Shown: positions 25,612 through 34,729 of the stretch, piece by piece | Numbering within the stretch: position 1 is the stretch's first letter | Layout of the letters: every line of letters begins with the position of its first letter | NCBI GenBank assembly: GCA_000337115.1 | Contig: AOIR01000063.1 | Coordinates: forward strand, 63,619-116,787 | Origin: Natrinema thermotolerans DSM 11552 | Lineage (GTDB): Archaea > Halobacteriota > Halobacteria > Halobacteriales > Natrialbaceae | DNA length: 53,169 nt | Reading direction: 5' to 3' | Notes under the pieces: model-generated | Database searches by the model: none | Told to the model about the DNA's origin: nothing | What the model saw: only the letters and a program-made list of their open reading frames with translations | Made by a program: the position numbers and the translations under genes

Positions 25612-25977
25612 ATGACTCACCAGGACGGGGCGAGTAGCGAAGCACAGCCGTTGATCGATCGGTCGCTCGCCGCGTTAAGCGATCCGTACCGCCGATCCGT
25701 CTGCCGGTACGCCATGCGAACGCAGACGACGCGTCTCGACCACGCGGAGATCGCCGACTACATCGTCGACCGGGCATCGGCGGCGGACGACCTCGATCGG
25801 CGGACCGTCGCGACGGAACTGCGCCACCTCCACCTGCCGAAACTCGAAGACGCCGGGCTGCTCGAGTACGAGCGGGACAGCGGCGTCGTCCACGCCGACC
25901 GCGAGCGGATCGCCGACCGGCTCGAGTTGCTCCGCGAGACGGTCGCTGAGATACAGGGCGCTTCGATCGATCGCTAA
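25612..25977 (+). CDS. Winged-helix protein, haloarchaeal DUF7344 type
   Basis: A 121-residue putative DNA-binding protein. The pattern is a helix with LAALSDPYRRSVCRYAM, then a long helix, then a wing with ELRHLHLPKLEDAGLLEYERDS. This is the haloarchaeal winged-helix family usually called DUF7344. Such proteins often pair with Bat-type regulators, as here, where it is divergent from the regulator at 24816. It ends six bases from the convergent gene at 25984. Confidence 0.8.
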   Translation: MTHQDGASSEAQPLIDRSLAALSDPYRRSVCRYAMRTQTTRLDHAEIADYIVDRASAADDLDRRTVATELRHLHLPKLEDAGLLEYERDSGVVHADRERIADRLELLRETVAEIQGASIDR

Positions 25978-25983
25978 CGGTCG

Positions 25984-26649
25984 TCAGACCACGTCGCCAC
26001 GAACCGTCACGCCGTCCTGTTGCTCTCGCCACGCGTAGAGTTCCCGCGCCGCGGTCTCGGCCTCGGCGTCGTCCAGTCCGAGCATCTCGAGGGCCGCCGA
26101 TAGCGTCGGCAGGGCCAGTTCGCCCTCCCGGAGCTTCCGGAACGCCTCGTCGCTTCGCGTGCCTTCGTCCCAGAGACAGACGCCGCGGGGATCGAGCAAC
26201 TGCGTGTAGTCCTCCCGCAGGCGCGCGCCGCGCAGCCGCTGGGTGACGTTGTCCTCGAAGGCGGCGTTACAGACCTCGAGATGGACCGGTTCGTCCTCCT
26301 CGAGGAGGTGGGCGGCGAGACACTGCTCGGGCGCGGCGTGGCCGTTCGCGTTGGCTCGCAGATACTCGGGGTGGTCGGCGGCCCAGTCGGCCCGGACCGA
26401 CTTGCCGATCCCCTCGACGCCGTATTCGGCGGCGATCGCGTCGGCGTCTACCGCCCCGTTGTCGCTGTCGTCGCGCATGAGGACGTCCTTGGTCACGTAG
26501 ACGTCCAGCCGCTCGACGGGATCGAGACCCAACGCGACGTCGCCGAACGTCCACACCTCCCGGACCGGGACCGGCATCCGCTCGCTCGCGACGGTCTCCA
26601 CGAGGTCCTCGAGACGGTCGACCGCTCTCGCCCGATCGAATCCACTCAT
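25984..26649 (-). CDS. Conserved haloarchaeal protein of unknown function
   Basis: A 221-residue acidic soluble protein with no signal peptide or membrane segment. Recognisable segments are VWTFGDVALGLDPVERLDVYVTKD and HLEVCNAAFEDNVTQRL, and it is typical of haloarchaea-only families. The ATG at 26649 (MSGFDRARAVDRLEDL) is preferred over a frame extended nine codons upstream that begins with basic residues. No catalytic motif is visible. Confidence 0.7.
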   Translation of the reverse strand: MSGFDRARAVDRLEDLVETVASERMPVPVREVWTFGDVALGLDPVERLDVYVTKDVLMRDDSDNGAVDADAIAAEYGVEGIGKSVRADWAADHPEYLRANANGHAAPEQCLAAHLLEEDEPVHLEVCNAAFEDNVTQRLRGARLREDYTQLLDPRGVCLWDEGTRSDEAFRKLREGELALPTLSAALEMLGLDDAEAETAARELYAWREQQDGVTVRGDVV

Positions 26650-26804
26650 CGGTCGCCGTTGGGTCCGAACGCGCAAAGTCGTTTCTCAGTCGCGACCGCA
26701 TCGTTGTCCGGACCCGCGACCGACCTGCGGTCAGCGGCCACGACCGTCACGAGCGGTGGCTCGAGAGATCAGGTTTTTTACCGGTTCGCGGCGAACGCAA
26801 ACCC

Positions 26805-27524
26805 ATGCGACACCGGATCTTCAACGAGGACGGCGACGCGGAACTCGTCTTCGTCATGGGCTGGGGCAACCGCTGGACCCACGAGAACGTCAGCTGGCTC
26901 ATCGGACAGCTGACCGCGGCCGACTATCGGGTCCACGCGTTCGAACTCCCGACGAACATCGACGATTTCAAAGCCGACTGGCTCGAGCCCGTCGCCGAGT
27001 ACGTCCGCGACCTCGAGGGCTATCAGTTGCTTGGCCACAGCGCCGGCTCGCTGGTGGCACAGGCCCTCGACGGCGCGGACAACCACGTCTATCTGAGCCC
27101 GTGGTGGGGGTACGGCGAGGGATTTCCGGAACCGGTGTTAGAGGCAGTCTCGAAGCTCCCGACGGCGTTCCCCTGTCTTCCGACCGGCGGCTTCGACCGC
27201 GAGGACCTGGGTCAGGAGGCGACCGATCACCAACTCGAGACGACCCCGTCGTGGGTGTCGCCGGCTTTCATTCGGGAGACCCGCCGCGCACAACGGGAGC
27301 TGCTGACGATCGATCACGACGCCGTCGTCTTCTGCTCGCTGCGCGATCCCGTCATCGACCTGCGACCGATCGGCGAGCGGGTGCCCGCCGACCACGTCGT
27401 CCTCTACGATGGCGGCCACGAACTGTTCTCCTCGCCGGGCCGCGACCGGTACGTCGACCCCCTGCTGGCCGCGCTCGAGGACGGGGCCGATGCCGTCGAG
27501 GACCGGGAACGAGTTCCCGTCTGA
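26805..27524 (+). CDS. Alpha/beta hydrolase
   Basis: A 239-residue alpha/beta hydrolase. The nucleophile elbow is LLGHSAGSL, a conserved FVMGWGNRW near residue 16 supplies the oxyanion region, a late aspartate lies in SLRDPVID, and the catalytic histidine is in YDGGHELF. There is no signal peptide, so it acts in the cytoplasm. GTTTTTTA (26771-26778) 27-34 nt before the ATG gives a leaderless message. The substrate is unknown. Confidence 0.82.
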   Translation: MRHRIFNEDGDAELVFVMGWGNRWTHENVSWLIGQLTAADYRVHAFELPTNIDDFKADWLEPVAEYVRDLEGYQLLGHSAGSLVAQALDGADNHVYLSPWWGYGEGFPEPVLEAVSKLPTAFPCLPTGGFDREDLGQEATDHQLETTPSWVSPAFIRETRRAQRELLTIDHDAVVFCSLRDPVIDLRPIGERVPADHVVLYDGGHELFSSPGRDRYVDPLLAALEDGADAVEDRERVPV

Positions 27525-27680
27525 TCCGGTCGACGGAACGATCCGGATAGGCCGCGACGTGTGTCGACCGAGACGGCTGCCAGAAGCGGCGGTGGGACGG
27601 ACGCCCGCTCACCGCTCGAGACGGCCGCCGCGCTCCGGCAGACGAAACCGTGATTGGCGGCGACCGACAACGGGCCGCTA

Positions 27681-28640
27681 ATGGACTGTACCCGATGCGA
27701 CGAGGACGCGGTCATGCACGCCGCCTACTCCGGCTCCCATCTCTGTGCGGATCACTTCCGCGAGTCGGTCGAAAAGCGGGTCCGGCGGCGCGTCCGACGG
27801 GACGATCTCGTCTCACACGACGCGACGCCCGAGGATCCCGAAACCTGGGTGATCGGCCTCTCCGGCGGGAAAGACAGCGTCGTCCTCACGCAGATCCTCC
27901 ACGAGACGTTCGCTGACGACCCCCGCATCGAACTCGTCGGGCTGACCATCCACGAGGGCATCGAGGGCTATCGCGACGAGTCCGTCGACGCCTGCGTCGA
28001 GCTCAGCGAGGAGTTGGGCATCCGCCACGAACTCGTCAGCTACGCCGAGGAGTTCGGCGTCCGCATGGACGAGGTCGTCGAGGACGACCCCGAAAACATG
28101 GCCGCCTGTGCCTACTGTGGCGTCTTCCGGCGAGATCTCCTCGAGAAGTACGCCGAGGAACTCGGGGCCGATCTCCTCCTGACGGGCCACAATCTCGACG
28201 ACGAGGCCCAGACCGCGCTGATGAACTTCCTCGAGGGCGACGTCGAACAGATCGCGAAACACTTCGACGCCAGCCTCGGCCCCCTCTCGGAACGGGGCGA
28301 ACAGGAGGAGTTCGTCCCGCGCGCGAAACCGCTGCGTGATGTTCCCGAGAAGGAGGTCGCCCTCTATGCCCACATCAACGACCTGCCGGCCCACATCACC
28401 GAGTGTCCCCACGCCAGCGAGGCCTATCGCGGCGAGATCCAGCAACTGCTGTACGATCTCGAGGAGAACCACCCCGGTACCCGTCACTCGATCCTGGCTG
28501 GCTACGAGGATCTCGCATCGATCGCCGCCGACGAGTACAGCGGCGACGACGGTGCCGACCTACAGGAGTGCGTCGAGTGTGGCTCGACGACGACCCGCGA
28601 GGTCTGTCGGAAGTGTTCGCTGCTCGAGTCGCTGGCCTGA
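27681..28640 (+). CDS. ncsA: tRNA 2-thiolation protein NcsA
   Basis: Adenylates the wobble uridine of tRNAs so that sulfur can be added (s2U34), working with the ubiquitin-like SAMP2 in haloarchaea. The 319-residue protein has an N-terminal zinc finger (CTRC with CADH), the PP-loop SGGKDS at 61-66, CAYCG (C143, C146), TGHNLDDEAQT, and a C-terminal zinc finger (CVECG with CRKCS). This is the Ncs6/TtuA type. It converges on ftsZ2, the same neighbour as in Haloferax. The ATG at 27681 begins directly with the zinc finger MDCTRC. Confidence 0.92.
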   Translation: MDCTRCDEDAVMHAAYSGSHLCADHFRESVEKRVRRRVRRDDLVSHDATPEDPETWVIGLSGGKDSVVLTQILHETFADDPRIELVGLTIHEGIEGYRDESVDACVELSEELGIRHELVSYAEEFGVRMDEVVEDDPENMAACAYCGVFRRDLLEKYAEELGADLLLTGHNLDDEAQTALMNFLEGDVEQIAKHFDASLGPLSERGEQEEFVPRAKPLRDVPEKEVALYAHINDLPAHITECPHASEAYRGEIQQLLYDLEENHPGTRHSILAGYEDLASIAADEYSGDDGADLQECVECGSTTTREVCRKCSLLESLA

Positions 28641-28780
28641 CTCGAGTCCGCCGATCCGTTCGTCGCGTTCGCTCCGTATACGGCCGTAAACAGCGGTTGT
28701 GGACGACGAAAGCCGATACGTTGTGCTGAGACTGCGATATCCGTCGCCACTCCCCGTGAGAATCGGAAGCGAAGCCGGTC

Positions 28781-28785
28781 AAAAA
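28781..28785 (-). terminator. Possible T-tract terminator of ftsZ2
   Basis: On the minus strand, CCGTTTTTGACC lies about 45 nt after the ftsZ2 stop. Archaeal termination often uses short T runs. No hairpin is evident. Confidence 0.3.
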
Positions 28786-28829
28786 CGGAACCGATCGGCG
28801 GTGGTGTGTCGGTCGTGGTCCCGTCGCGA

Positions 28830-30017
28830 TTACCGGATGACGTCGACGCCGTTCTGGCGGTCGACTTTCTCGCGGCCGCCGTCGCTTTGGGCACCGAAGC
28901 CGGAGCCGCCGGCTTCGACGTTGTTGCTCGCGTCGAAGTCAGCCTCGTTGATGCCCTCGATGCTCGCGCGGGACTTGTCGGCCTGTTTCTGGGTGGTGGG
29001 ACCGAGTACCTGCGCGCTCTGGACGCCGGTCATGATCGCCATGACCCGGACCTTGCCCTTGTAGGACTCCTGGATGCGCGCGCCCCAGATGACGTTCGCC
29101 GAGGCCTCGAGGCGCTCGGTGATGTTGTCGGCGATTCCCTCGGCCTCTTTGAGCGTGAGGTCGGGGCCGCCGGTGATGTGGACGAGCCCGCCGCTCGCGC
29201 CGCGGTAGTCGACGTCAAGCAGCGGATGGTTCATCGCGTCCTTGACGACCTCGTCGGTCTTGTTCTTGTCCTGGGTCTCGCCGACCAGCATGACTGCGAC
29301 CCCGCCCTGGTTCATGATCGTGGACATGTCGGCGTAGTCCAGATTGATCAGGGACGGTTGGGTGATCGTCTCCGAGATCCCCTTGACGGTCTCGGCGATG
29401 ATCTGATCCATCACCGAGAACGCCTTCCCGATCGGCAGATTCGGGACGTAATCGAGCAGCCGGTTGTTGTCCAGCACGATGATCGAGTCGGCCTGCTCGC
29501 GCAACTTCTCGAGGCCTTCCTCGGCTTTGACCGTGCGGGCACGTTCGACGTTGAACGGCGTCGAGACCATGCCGACGACGATCGCACCCTGCTCTTTGGC
29601 GATCTCCGAGACGACGGGGGCGGCACCCGTGCCGGTGCCACCGCCCATCCCGGCGGTCACGAACACGAGGTCCGCGTCGCCGAGGACGTCCTTGATCGTC
29701 CCCTGGGCCATCTCGGTGGCGCGTTCACCCATCGAGGGGTCGCCACCGGCACCGAGCCCGTTGGTGAGGGATTTGCCGACGAGGATCTTCGTGTCGGCCT
29801 CGATCATCTTGAGGTGCTGTTTGTCCGTGTTGATCGCGATCGTATCGGCACCGTCGACGCCGATGTTGTACAGGCGGTTGATGGTGTTGTTGCCGGCACC
29901 GCCACAGCCGACGATGACGATCCGTGGATCGCCGAACTCGTCGTCGTCCATCGAGACGTCCATCTCCCGGGCCTCTTCCTCCGCGTTCTCTAAGGCGTCC
30001 TGAACGATATCCTGCAT
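28830..30017 (-). CDS. ftsZ2: Cell division protein FtsZ2
   Basis: A tubulin-like GTPase that constricts the division ring in haloarchaea. The 395 residues include [17 protein letters not shown], the tubulin signature [12 protein letters not shown] at about 123-134, and the T7 loop region [15 protein letters not shown]. The N-terminus [16 protein letters not shown] and the short tail GVDVIR fit the FtsZ2 rather than FtsZ1 group. It starts two bases after the cdrS stop, so both are on one mRNA, matching the cdrS-ftsZ2 operon described in Halobacterium. Confidence 0.95.
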   Translation of the reverse strand: MQDIVQDALENAEEEAREMDVSMDDDEFGDPRIVIVGCGGAGNNTINRLYNIGVDGADTIAINTDKQHLKMIEADTKILVGKSLTNGLGAGGDPSMGERATEMAQGTIKDVLGDADLVFVTAGMGGGTGTGAAPVVSEIAKEQGAIVVGMVSTPFNVERARTVKAEEGLEKLREQADSIIVLDNNRLLDYVPNLPIGKAFSVMDQIIAETVKGISETITQPSLINLDYADMSTIMNQGGVAVMLVGETQDKNKTDEVVKDAMNHPLLDVDYRGASGGLVHITGGPDLTLKEAEGIADNITERLEASANVIWGARIQESYKGKVRVMAIMTGVQSAQVLGPTTQKQADKSRASIEGINEADFDASNNVEAGGSGFGAQSDGGREKVDRQNGVDVIR

Positions 30018-30019
30018 CG

Positions 30020-30199
30020 TTACACCTTGGCCCAGTTGCGTTTACCGGACTGCTCGTTGGGAGCCTCCCGCTGTTCGTTGATCATCTCGCGGACGGCCGA
30101 CCGGATCGCCTCGCTCCGGTTCGGGAACTCGCCCGCGTCGACCAGTTGCTCTACTTCCTCGATCTGCTGTTTCGGGATTCGCAGTGTCACACGCTCCAT
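30020..30199 (-). CDS. cdrS: CdrS, short ribbon-helix-helix cell division regulator
   Basis: A 59-residue protein: [20 protein letters not shown], then [14 protein letters not shown] and a basic tail ending NWAKV. It is a complete ribbon-helix-helix (CopG/MetJ-type) domain with little else. CdrS of Halobacterium and Haloferax is this kind of protein and controls ftsZ2 and other division genes. The stop lies two bases before the ftsZ2 ATG. The region in front contains repeated GTCTTAC elements. Confidence 0.9.
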   Translation of the reverse strand: MERVTLRIPKQQIEEVEQLVDAGEFPNRSEAIRSAVREMINEQREAPNEQSGKRNWAKV

Positions 30200-30219
30200 G
30201 GTTGTATTCCCCGTTGGGG

Positions 30220-30391
30220 GTAAGACGGTGGCGCGCCCCTGTCAGACGCGGCGTGTCTTACGTCGAAACCACCCGAAGTCGGGCGATTTCCCGTCTTGTC
30301 GACGGGTGTAAGACAATCCGTCTTACGCGACTAAGTCGATGTTTGGCACAGATAATAAAACTTTCCCCGAGGCTGACTTTCAGTGTCTTAC
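30220..30391. promoter_or_regulatory. Array of five GTAAGAC/GTCTTAC elements between cdrL and cdrS
   Basis: GTAAGAC occurs at 30220-30226 and 30308-30314. Its complement GTCTTAC occurs at 30255-30261, 30320-30326 and 30385-30391. Copies 30308-30326 form a perfect inverted pair with a five-base spacer. A minus-strand TTTATTATC (about 30351-30359) could be the cdrS TATA box, which would place transcription start near that pair. Another copy is about 20 nt before the cdrS ATG. Ribbon-helix-helix dimers bind short inverted repeats, so CdrL or CdrS is the natural candidate binder. Confidence 0.65.
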
Positions 30392-30396
30392 ACCGG

Positions 30397-30981
30397 TCAG
30401 CGCTGGCGAGTGTCCGCCTCGAGAACGTCCGCTGCCGGCGTCCGACGACCACAACCCGGACAGAACGACCAGTCCGAGCGGACCTCGTCGCCGCAGTCAC
30501 AGAACAGCCGCCGGGCGGCTTTCTCGCCGCAGTTGGGACAGTAGACGTGATCGCCCTCGAGCGTCTCCCCACACTGGGTACAGGCAGCGTCCGTCTCCTC
30601 GCGTGGCTCCAACTGTCTGTGTTCGGCGTCGTCCGACGCCGGGTCGCGCGATCGGTCGGCCTCGAGTCGGACGTCGTCGACCGACTCGCCGTGAGCGCCC
30701 GTCAGCGAGACCGAGACGGTCACGTCCCGGTGGCCGTCGGACACGCGCGAGCCCGCGGCCTCGAGCCCCAACTCCCGCAGTCGGGCGTCGAGCCGTTCGT
30801 CCACGCGTTCGCGAACCAGGTCGTCGATCGCCGTCTCCCCGTCACGTTCCGACGCCGACTCGCTCCCAGCTCCCTCGAGGTACTCCCGGAGCGCCTCCCG
30901 CATCGCCTCGCTCTTGGAGATCTCGAGGGCCTCGAGTCGATCGACGAGGTCGTCGTCGGCGCGGAACGTGATCTTGCTCAT
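30397..30981 (-). CDS. cdrL: CdrL, long ribbon-helix-helix protein with zinc ribbons
   Basis: A 194-residue regulator. Residues 1-40 (MSKITFRADDDLVDRLEALE, then SKSEAMREALREYL) form a ribbon-helix-helix DNA-binding domain. The middle is acidic and probably flexible. The C-terminal 60 residues hold a double zinc ribbon with CTQC, CPNC, CDC and CPGC knuckles. Gene order and domain plan match CdrL of Halobacterium, which acts on the cdrS-ftsZ2 operon. It is separated from cdrS by 197 bp containing the repeated elements and so is probably transcribed partly on its own. Confidence 0.85.
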   Translation of the reverse strand: MSKITFRADDDLVDRLEALEISKSEAMREALREYLEGAGSESASERDGETAIDDLVRERVDERLDARLRELGLEAAGSRVSDGHRDVTVSVSLTGAHGESVDDVRLEADRSRDPASDDAEHRQLEPREETDAACTQCGETLEGDHVYCPNCGEKAARRLFCDCGDEVRSDWSFCPGCGRRTPAADVLEADTRQR

Positions 30982-31105
30982 GCTCGAACTACCTCCCTGT
31001 TGTCACGCATCCCATATCAATCATGCTGCCGTTCACGCTCGTGACACGCCACAGCCGGTGCGAATAATAACCCTTATGTGTACGAGGGCGGCTACGTTGG
31101 AGTGC

Positions 31106-31179
31106 CCGCCCTTAGCTCAGACTGGTAGAGCAGTCGACTGTAGATCGACTTGCCCCCCGTTCAAATCGGGGAGGGCGGA
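31106..31179 (+). tRNA. tRNA-Tyr (GTA)
   Basis: Folds as a complete cloverleaf. The acceptor CCGCCCT pairs with AGGGCGG, followed by discriminator A31179. The D stem is GCTC/GAGC, the anticodon stem is GTCGA/TCGAC around the loop CTGTAGA (anticodon GTA), and the T stem is CCCCG/CGGGG with loop TTCAAAT. There is no intron and no encoded CCA. AATAATAACC about 40 nt upstream is probably its promoter. Confidence 0.96.
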
Positions 31180-31533
31180 CTCGGATTCTCGCCGAAGCAC
31201 AGTCGAACCGGATACTGGCGTTTTCGTCACTCATAGCGACCTTACTGCTGATTTCGCGTTTCCAATATCGGAGGCCAAATTCGGAGTGGAACTTGGTTCC
31301 AGTGCCGGGTAGACGCCTGCGGGCGAATTTTGGAGTCGTCGGGGTGGTCAGCGTGACGATCATGCCAGGGCACTCGATAGCAGCGTCATCGACGCCCGTA
31401 CAGAGCGTCGCATTTCGGTGGCGCCCCTTCCACTCGAGTTCAACGCGGCGGTCGCGTTCGGGGGAGTCCGACTGTCTGACGACCGCTTTCGGAGACGGAT
31501 ACCGGGGCTGCCCGTCGCGAAACGTGAGACGGG
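31180..31533. other. Spacer after tRNA-Tyr, no gene seen
   Basis: This 354 bp stretch has open frames on both strands, but they lack acidic composition or a promoter. I find no repeat of the tRNA 3' end that would mark an integrated element. It appears to be ordinary intergenic DNA at moderate GC. Confidence 0.35.
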
Positions 31534-32112
31534 TTAGCGTCGTCTTCGCAGGAGGACTGCACCGATAACGGTGCCGAGACCGAGTCCGGCGAGAGCGATA
31601 CTTCCGGAACCGAACCCGGCTTCGTCGGGCTGCTCGTCGTTGGGTTGGGAGTCAGTACTGTTGCCGGCGGCTTCCGATTCGCTGGCCGGGTATTCCAACT
31701 CGGCACGATCGGTGACCGTCTTTTCGAAGTGAGTGTGGACGTCGACTCCGTCGAGATGTCCCTCGAGGTGGACGACGTAGTCGCCCGGTTCCGCGAAGAC
31801 GACCGGTGCTTCGTACACGCCGGGCTCCCCGTGTTTTTCGCTGAGTTCGAGCGGGGTTTTCTCGGCCTCGGACGTCTGGACGGAGACGGTTAGGTTCTCG
31901 GCGTGGCCCGTCGCTGGCGTGCCGGTCTCGGTGTCGACGATCTCGAACTCGAGCCACATCCGTTCGTCGGTGATGAGGGGTTCGTCCGCCCCACCGAAGG
32001 TGACGTCGTACCCGTCGACGGCCCGTGTTTCGTGTGCCAGTACCGGAGTGGCAATACCGGAGAGTACCACGCTGAGTGCTACGAGCGCGAACAGTGACTG
32101 TTTGATCGACAT
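31534..32112 (-). CDS. Secreted YtkA/FixH-like protein with C-terminal anchor
   Basis: A 192-residue exported protein. It has a Sec signal at 1-26 (ending VLAHE) and a single immunoglobulin-like domain with the YtkA/FixH pattern: MWLEFEIVDTETGTPATGH, then HGEPGVYEAPVVFAEPGDY and VVHLEGHLDGVDVHTHFEK. A disordered acidic linker with sequon NST follows, then a C-terminal hydrophobic helix ending RRRR. The tail is of the archaeosortase/halobacterial anchor style but has no clear PGF motif. The histidines H-x-H near the end of the domain could bind copper or another metal. ATG 32112 is chosen as the start of the signal peptide. Confidence 0.7.
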   Translation of the reverse strand: MSIKQSLFALVALSVVLSGIATPVLAHETRAVDGYDVTFGGADEPLITDERMWLEFEIVDTETGTPATGHAENLTVSVQTSEAEKTPLELSEKHGEPGVYEAPVVFAEPGDYVVHLEGHLDGVDVHTHFEKTVTDRAELEYPASESEAAGNSTDSQPNDEQPDEAGFGSGSIALAGLGLGTVIGAVLLRRRR

Positions 32113-32694
32113 TCGTGAAGCGATTCGCCGAGTAGATGTAAGTACTATCTGGCACATACGTCGAAAATATGGTTTAGGAGTCGAAAATGGGTGTGAATAC
32201 CCGAACACGACTCGCGTGTTTTGCAGATATGTTCAGTTTTGTTACGAACGCAGTCGGTGTCGCTCCTACGGACCCGAGGAGCGGACGGGTGGTACGAGAC
32301 GGAATCAGTGTCCTGATAATCCGGGGTGAGGGGACGGGTTCCACCGAAACGCGATCGACGTGGATCGAACACACCGCCATCCATGGGACGATATCGAGGT
32401 CCCGTGAGTGCGACGATTGAATCGCGGCCGCAAACGTCAATCGTCACTGATCTGTACGGCACCCTTTCGCGGGGTCCCGCCCGCACAATCCCTGCCTACG
32501 GGTCGGTATCGTCGGCCGATGCGGGTCGATCGCGGATCCGATTCCAACGGCCCGGACAGTTCCCGAGCCCGGACACTCGAGCGACCCCGAGGCCCGCTCG
32601 TGTCGGCGAAAATTCCTGTAACACGGGGCTGACTGGGGTAGACGGGTCGAAACAATGTGCCGGGACGGCGTCGCTGTCGGTGAGATCGCCGAGG
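32113..32694. other. Long divergent control region
   Basis: A 582 bp gap between the YtkA-like gene (leftward) and the ABC operon (rightward). GTCGAAAAT occurs twice, at 32160-32168 and 32180-32188, two helical turns apart. Longer frames here, including an N-terminal extension of the ABC gene back to 32326, are rich in arginine, serine and proline and are not haloarchaeal in character. Confidence 0.4.
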
Positions 32695-33456
32695 ATGTCA
32701 AACCAGTCAGTACGCGGTTCGCGATCGTCGGTGAGGGATCGGACGGACGACCGCGAATCGGCCAGCGCCGTTCGCCTCGCGGACGTCAGACACGAGTACG
32801 GATCGACGGGGGGACGGTTCCGATCGGGCGGGGACCGGACGGTGACCGCGCTCCGGGGGGTATCCATCGACGTGCCGCGGGGAACGATCGTCGGCCTCGA
32901 GGGGCCGAGCGGAAGCGGGAAGTCGACGATCCTGCACGCCGTCGCGGGCCTGCTGGTTCCGACGGCGGGCCGGGTCGAGGTCGCGGGAACCGACCTGACG
33001 GCGCTGTCGGACGCGGAGCGGACCCGACTGCGACGGCGCCACATCGGGATCGTCTTCCAGCGATTCTATCTCCTGCCGTCGCTGTCGGCCCGCGCGAACG
33101 TGGCCCTGCCGCTCGTGCAGGCGGGGGTTCCCCGCGCCGATCGCCGGGATCGGGCGGAGTCGCTGCTCGAGGCGGTCGGGCTCGGCGATCGGGCCACGCA
33201 TCTGCCGGGGGAACTCAGCGGCGGCGAACGCCAGCGCGTGGCGATCGCGCGGGCGCTGTCGACCGATCCCGACGTGATCGTGGCCGACGAGCCGACCGGC
33301 GAACTCGACACGGCGACCGGTCGGACCGTCCTCGAGCTGTTGACCGACGTCGGGCGCGATCGGGCGGTGATCGTCGCCTCCCACGACGAGGGGGCGCTGT
33401 CGGTCGCGGACCGGATCGTCTCGTTGCGCGACGGACGGGTGGACGATGTCCGATGA
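32695..33456 (+). CDS. ABC transporter ATP-binding protein, MacB/LolD type
   Basis: A 253-residue ATPase: Walker A GPSGSGKST, the MacB/LolD-type Q-loop IGIVFQRFYLLPSLSARANV, signature LSGGERQR, Walker B VIVADEPTGELD and switch histidine VASHDE. The family powers FtsX-like permeases in mechanotransmission or lipoprotein/peptide export. The first 40 residues before RLADVRHEYG are basic and variable; ATG 32695 (MSNQSVRGS) is the best start visible but a later one is possible. It overlaps the first permease by 11 bases. Confidence 0.88.
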   Translation: MSNQSVRGSRSSVRDRTDDRESASAVRLADVRHEYGSTGGRFRSGGDRTVTALRGVSIDVPRGTIVGLEGPSGSGKSTILHAVAGLLVPTAGRVEVAGTDLTALSDAERTRLRRRHIGIVFQRFYLLPSLSARANVALPLVQAGVPRADRRDRAESLLEAVGLGDRATHLPGELSGGERQRVAIARALSTDPDVIVADEPTGELDTATGRTVLELLTDVGRDRAVIVASHDEGALSVADRIVSLRDGRVDDVR

Positions 33457-34729
33457 GGGCGACGACGTGTCGCCGGACGGATCACGGCGACGGACGCGCT
33501 GGCGGGGACTCGTCGGTCTGACGGCCACGCGGTGGTGGCAGCGGGCGACCCGAACGACGGGCGGTCGGATCGCGTCGACGATCGCGACCGTCGCGCTGAC
33601 CGTCGCCTTCCTGCTCGTCGTGACCGGCGTCGCGCTGGCGCTGGCCGACGGCGGGACGGCGAGCGACGACGACGCGACCGTGCGGATAACCGCCGAGGAC
33701 GGCAGTACGCTCTCCGCGGTCGACGGAGTCGAGGGGCTGCGGCTCGGGGCGAGCAACGATCGCGCCCGCGAGCTTCGATCGGCGCCGGGGGTCGATCACG
33801 CCTCGCCCGTGCTGGTCGAGACGGTCCGCCTCGAGTCCGACGAGGGCGAGCCCCGACCCGTCCGGGTGGTCGGCGTCGTCCCCGACGGGGAGTCCCGGAC
33901 CGTCGCCGGGCTGCCGACGGCGGCCTTAGAAGCGGGCGATCCCCACTACGCCAACGGCTCCTACGACGGCCCGCGGGCGGGCGGGATCGTCCTCTCGCCG
34001 ACCGCGGCCGAGCGCCTCGAGGCCACGGAGGGCGACGAGGTGGCGGTATCGATGCCGGGGCAGGATCAAGCGAACACGACCGCGTCCGCCCCGACGGTGA
34101 CCGTGGCGGCCGTCGCCAACGACGGTGCCGACGGCGACGCGCCGGTCGCGCTCGTCCACCTGAGCGAACTGCAGTCGTTGTCGGGTGCCGACGACGGCCA
34201 ACTCGCCGATCGGGTCCTCGTCTGGGGCGAGCCCGCCGCGGCGGAGTCGGCCGCCAGCGACGCCTATCCCGACGCGTCGGTGACGGTGGCCGGACAGACG
34301 GATCCGGCCGCGCTGTTCGACGACGGGCTGGCGTTCGCGGCGAGCGCCGTCGCGTTGCTCGTCGGCCTGACGATCTGTGCATCCTTCGTCGCGACGACCG
34401 CGGGAATGGCCGTCGACGAGGATCGGCGGACGCTTGCCGTCCTCGAGTCGGTCGGGGTCCCCGTCGGCGGCCGGCTGGCCGTCGTCGCCGTCTCGACGGG
34501 GCTCACCACGCTCGTCGGGGCACTCGCGGGCGTCGCGCTCGGCGCGGCGGGGATCGCTGGCGTCAACGCCGTCGCCGGTGCGACCGTCGCGCCCGGCGCG
34601 GTTGCGCAGTTCCATCCGCTGTTCGTTCCCTACGGGATCGCCGTGGCCCTCCTGGCGGGACTGGTCGCCGTGCCGTACCCGCTCGCGGTGGCCGCGCGGA
34701 CCTCGGTCTTGGCGGAGGTGGGACGATGA
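33446..34729 (+). CDS. FtsX-like ABC permease, first
   Basis: A 427-residue membrane subunit of the MacB-like exporter. There is one helix near residues 45-70, a large extracytoplasmic domain of about 220 residues with sequon NTT, and then three clustered helices (about 290-420) with the FtsX signature FVATTAGMAVDEDRRTLAVLESVGV. It overlaps the ATPase gene at its start and the second permease at its end (ATGA). The substrate is unknown. Confidence 0.85.
   Translation: MSDEGDDVSPDGSRRRTRWRGLVGLTATRWWQRATRTTGGRIASTIATVALTVAFLLVVTGVALALADGGTASDDDATVRITAEDGSTLSAVDGVEGLRLGASNDRARELRSAPGVDHASPVLVETVRLESDEGEPRPVRVVGVVPDGESRTVAGLPTAALEAGDPHYANGSYDGPRAGGIVLSPTAAERLEATEGDEVAVSMPGQDQANTTASAPTVTVAAVANDGADGDAPVALVHLSELQSLSGADDGQLADRVLVWGEPAAAESAASDAYPDASVTVAGQTDPAALFDDGLAFAASAVALLVGLTICASFVATTAGMAVDEDRRTLAVLESVGVPVGGRLAVVAVSTGLTTLVGALAGVALGAAGIAGVNAVAGATVAPGAVAQFHPLFVPYGIAVALLAGLVAVPYPLAVAARTSVLAEVGR

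Noticed and set aside
31106-31533. tRNA-Tyr as an integration site
   Set aside because: No second copy of the tRNA 3' end and no integrase gene were found downstream.
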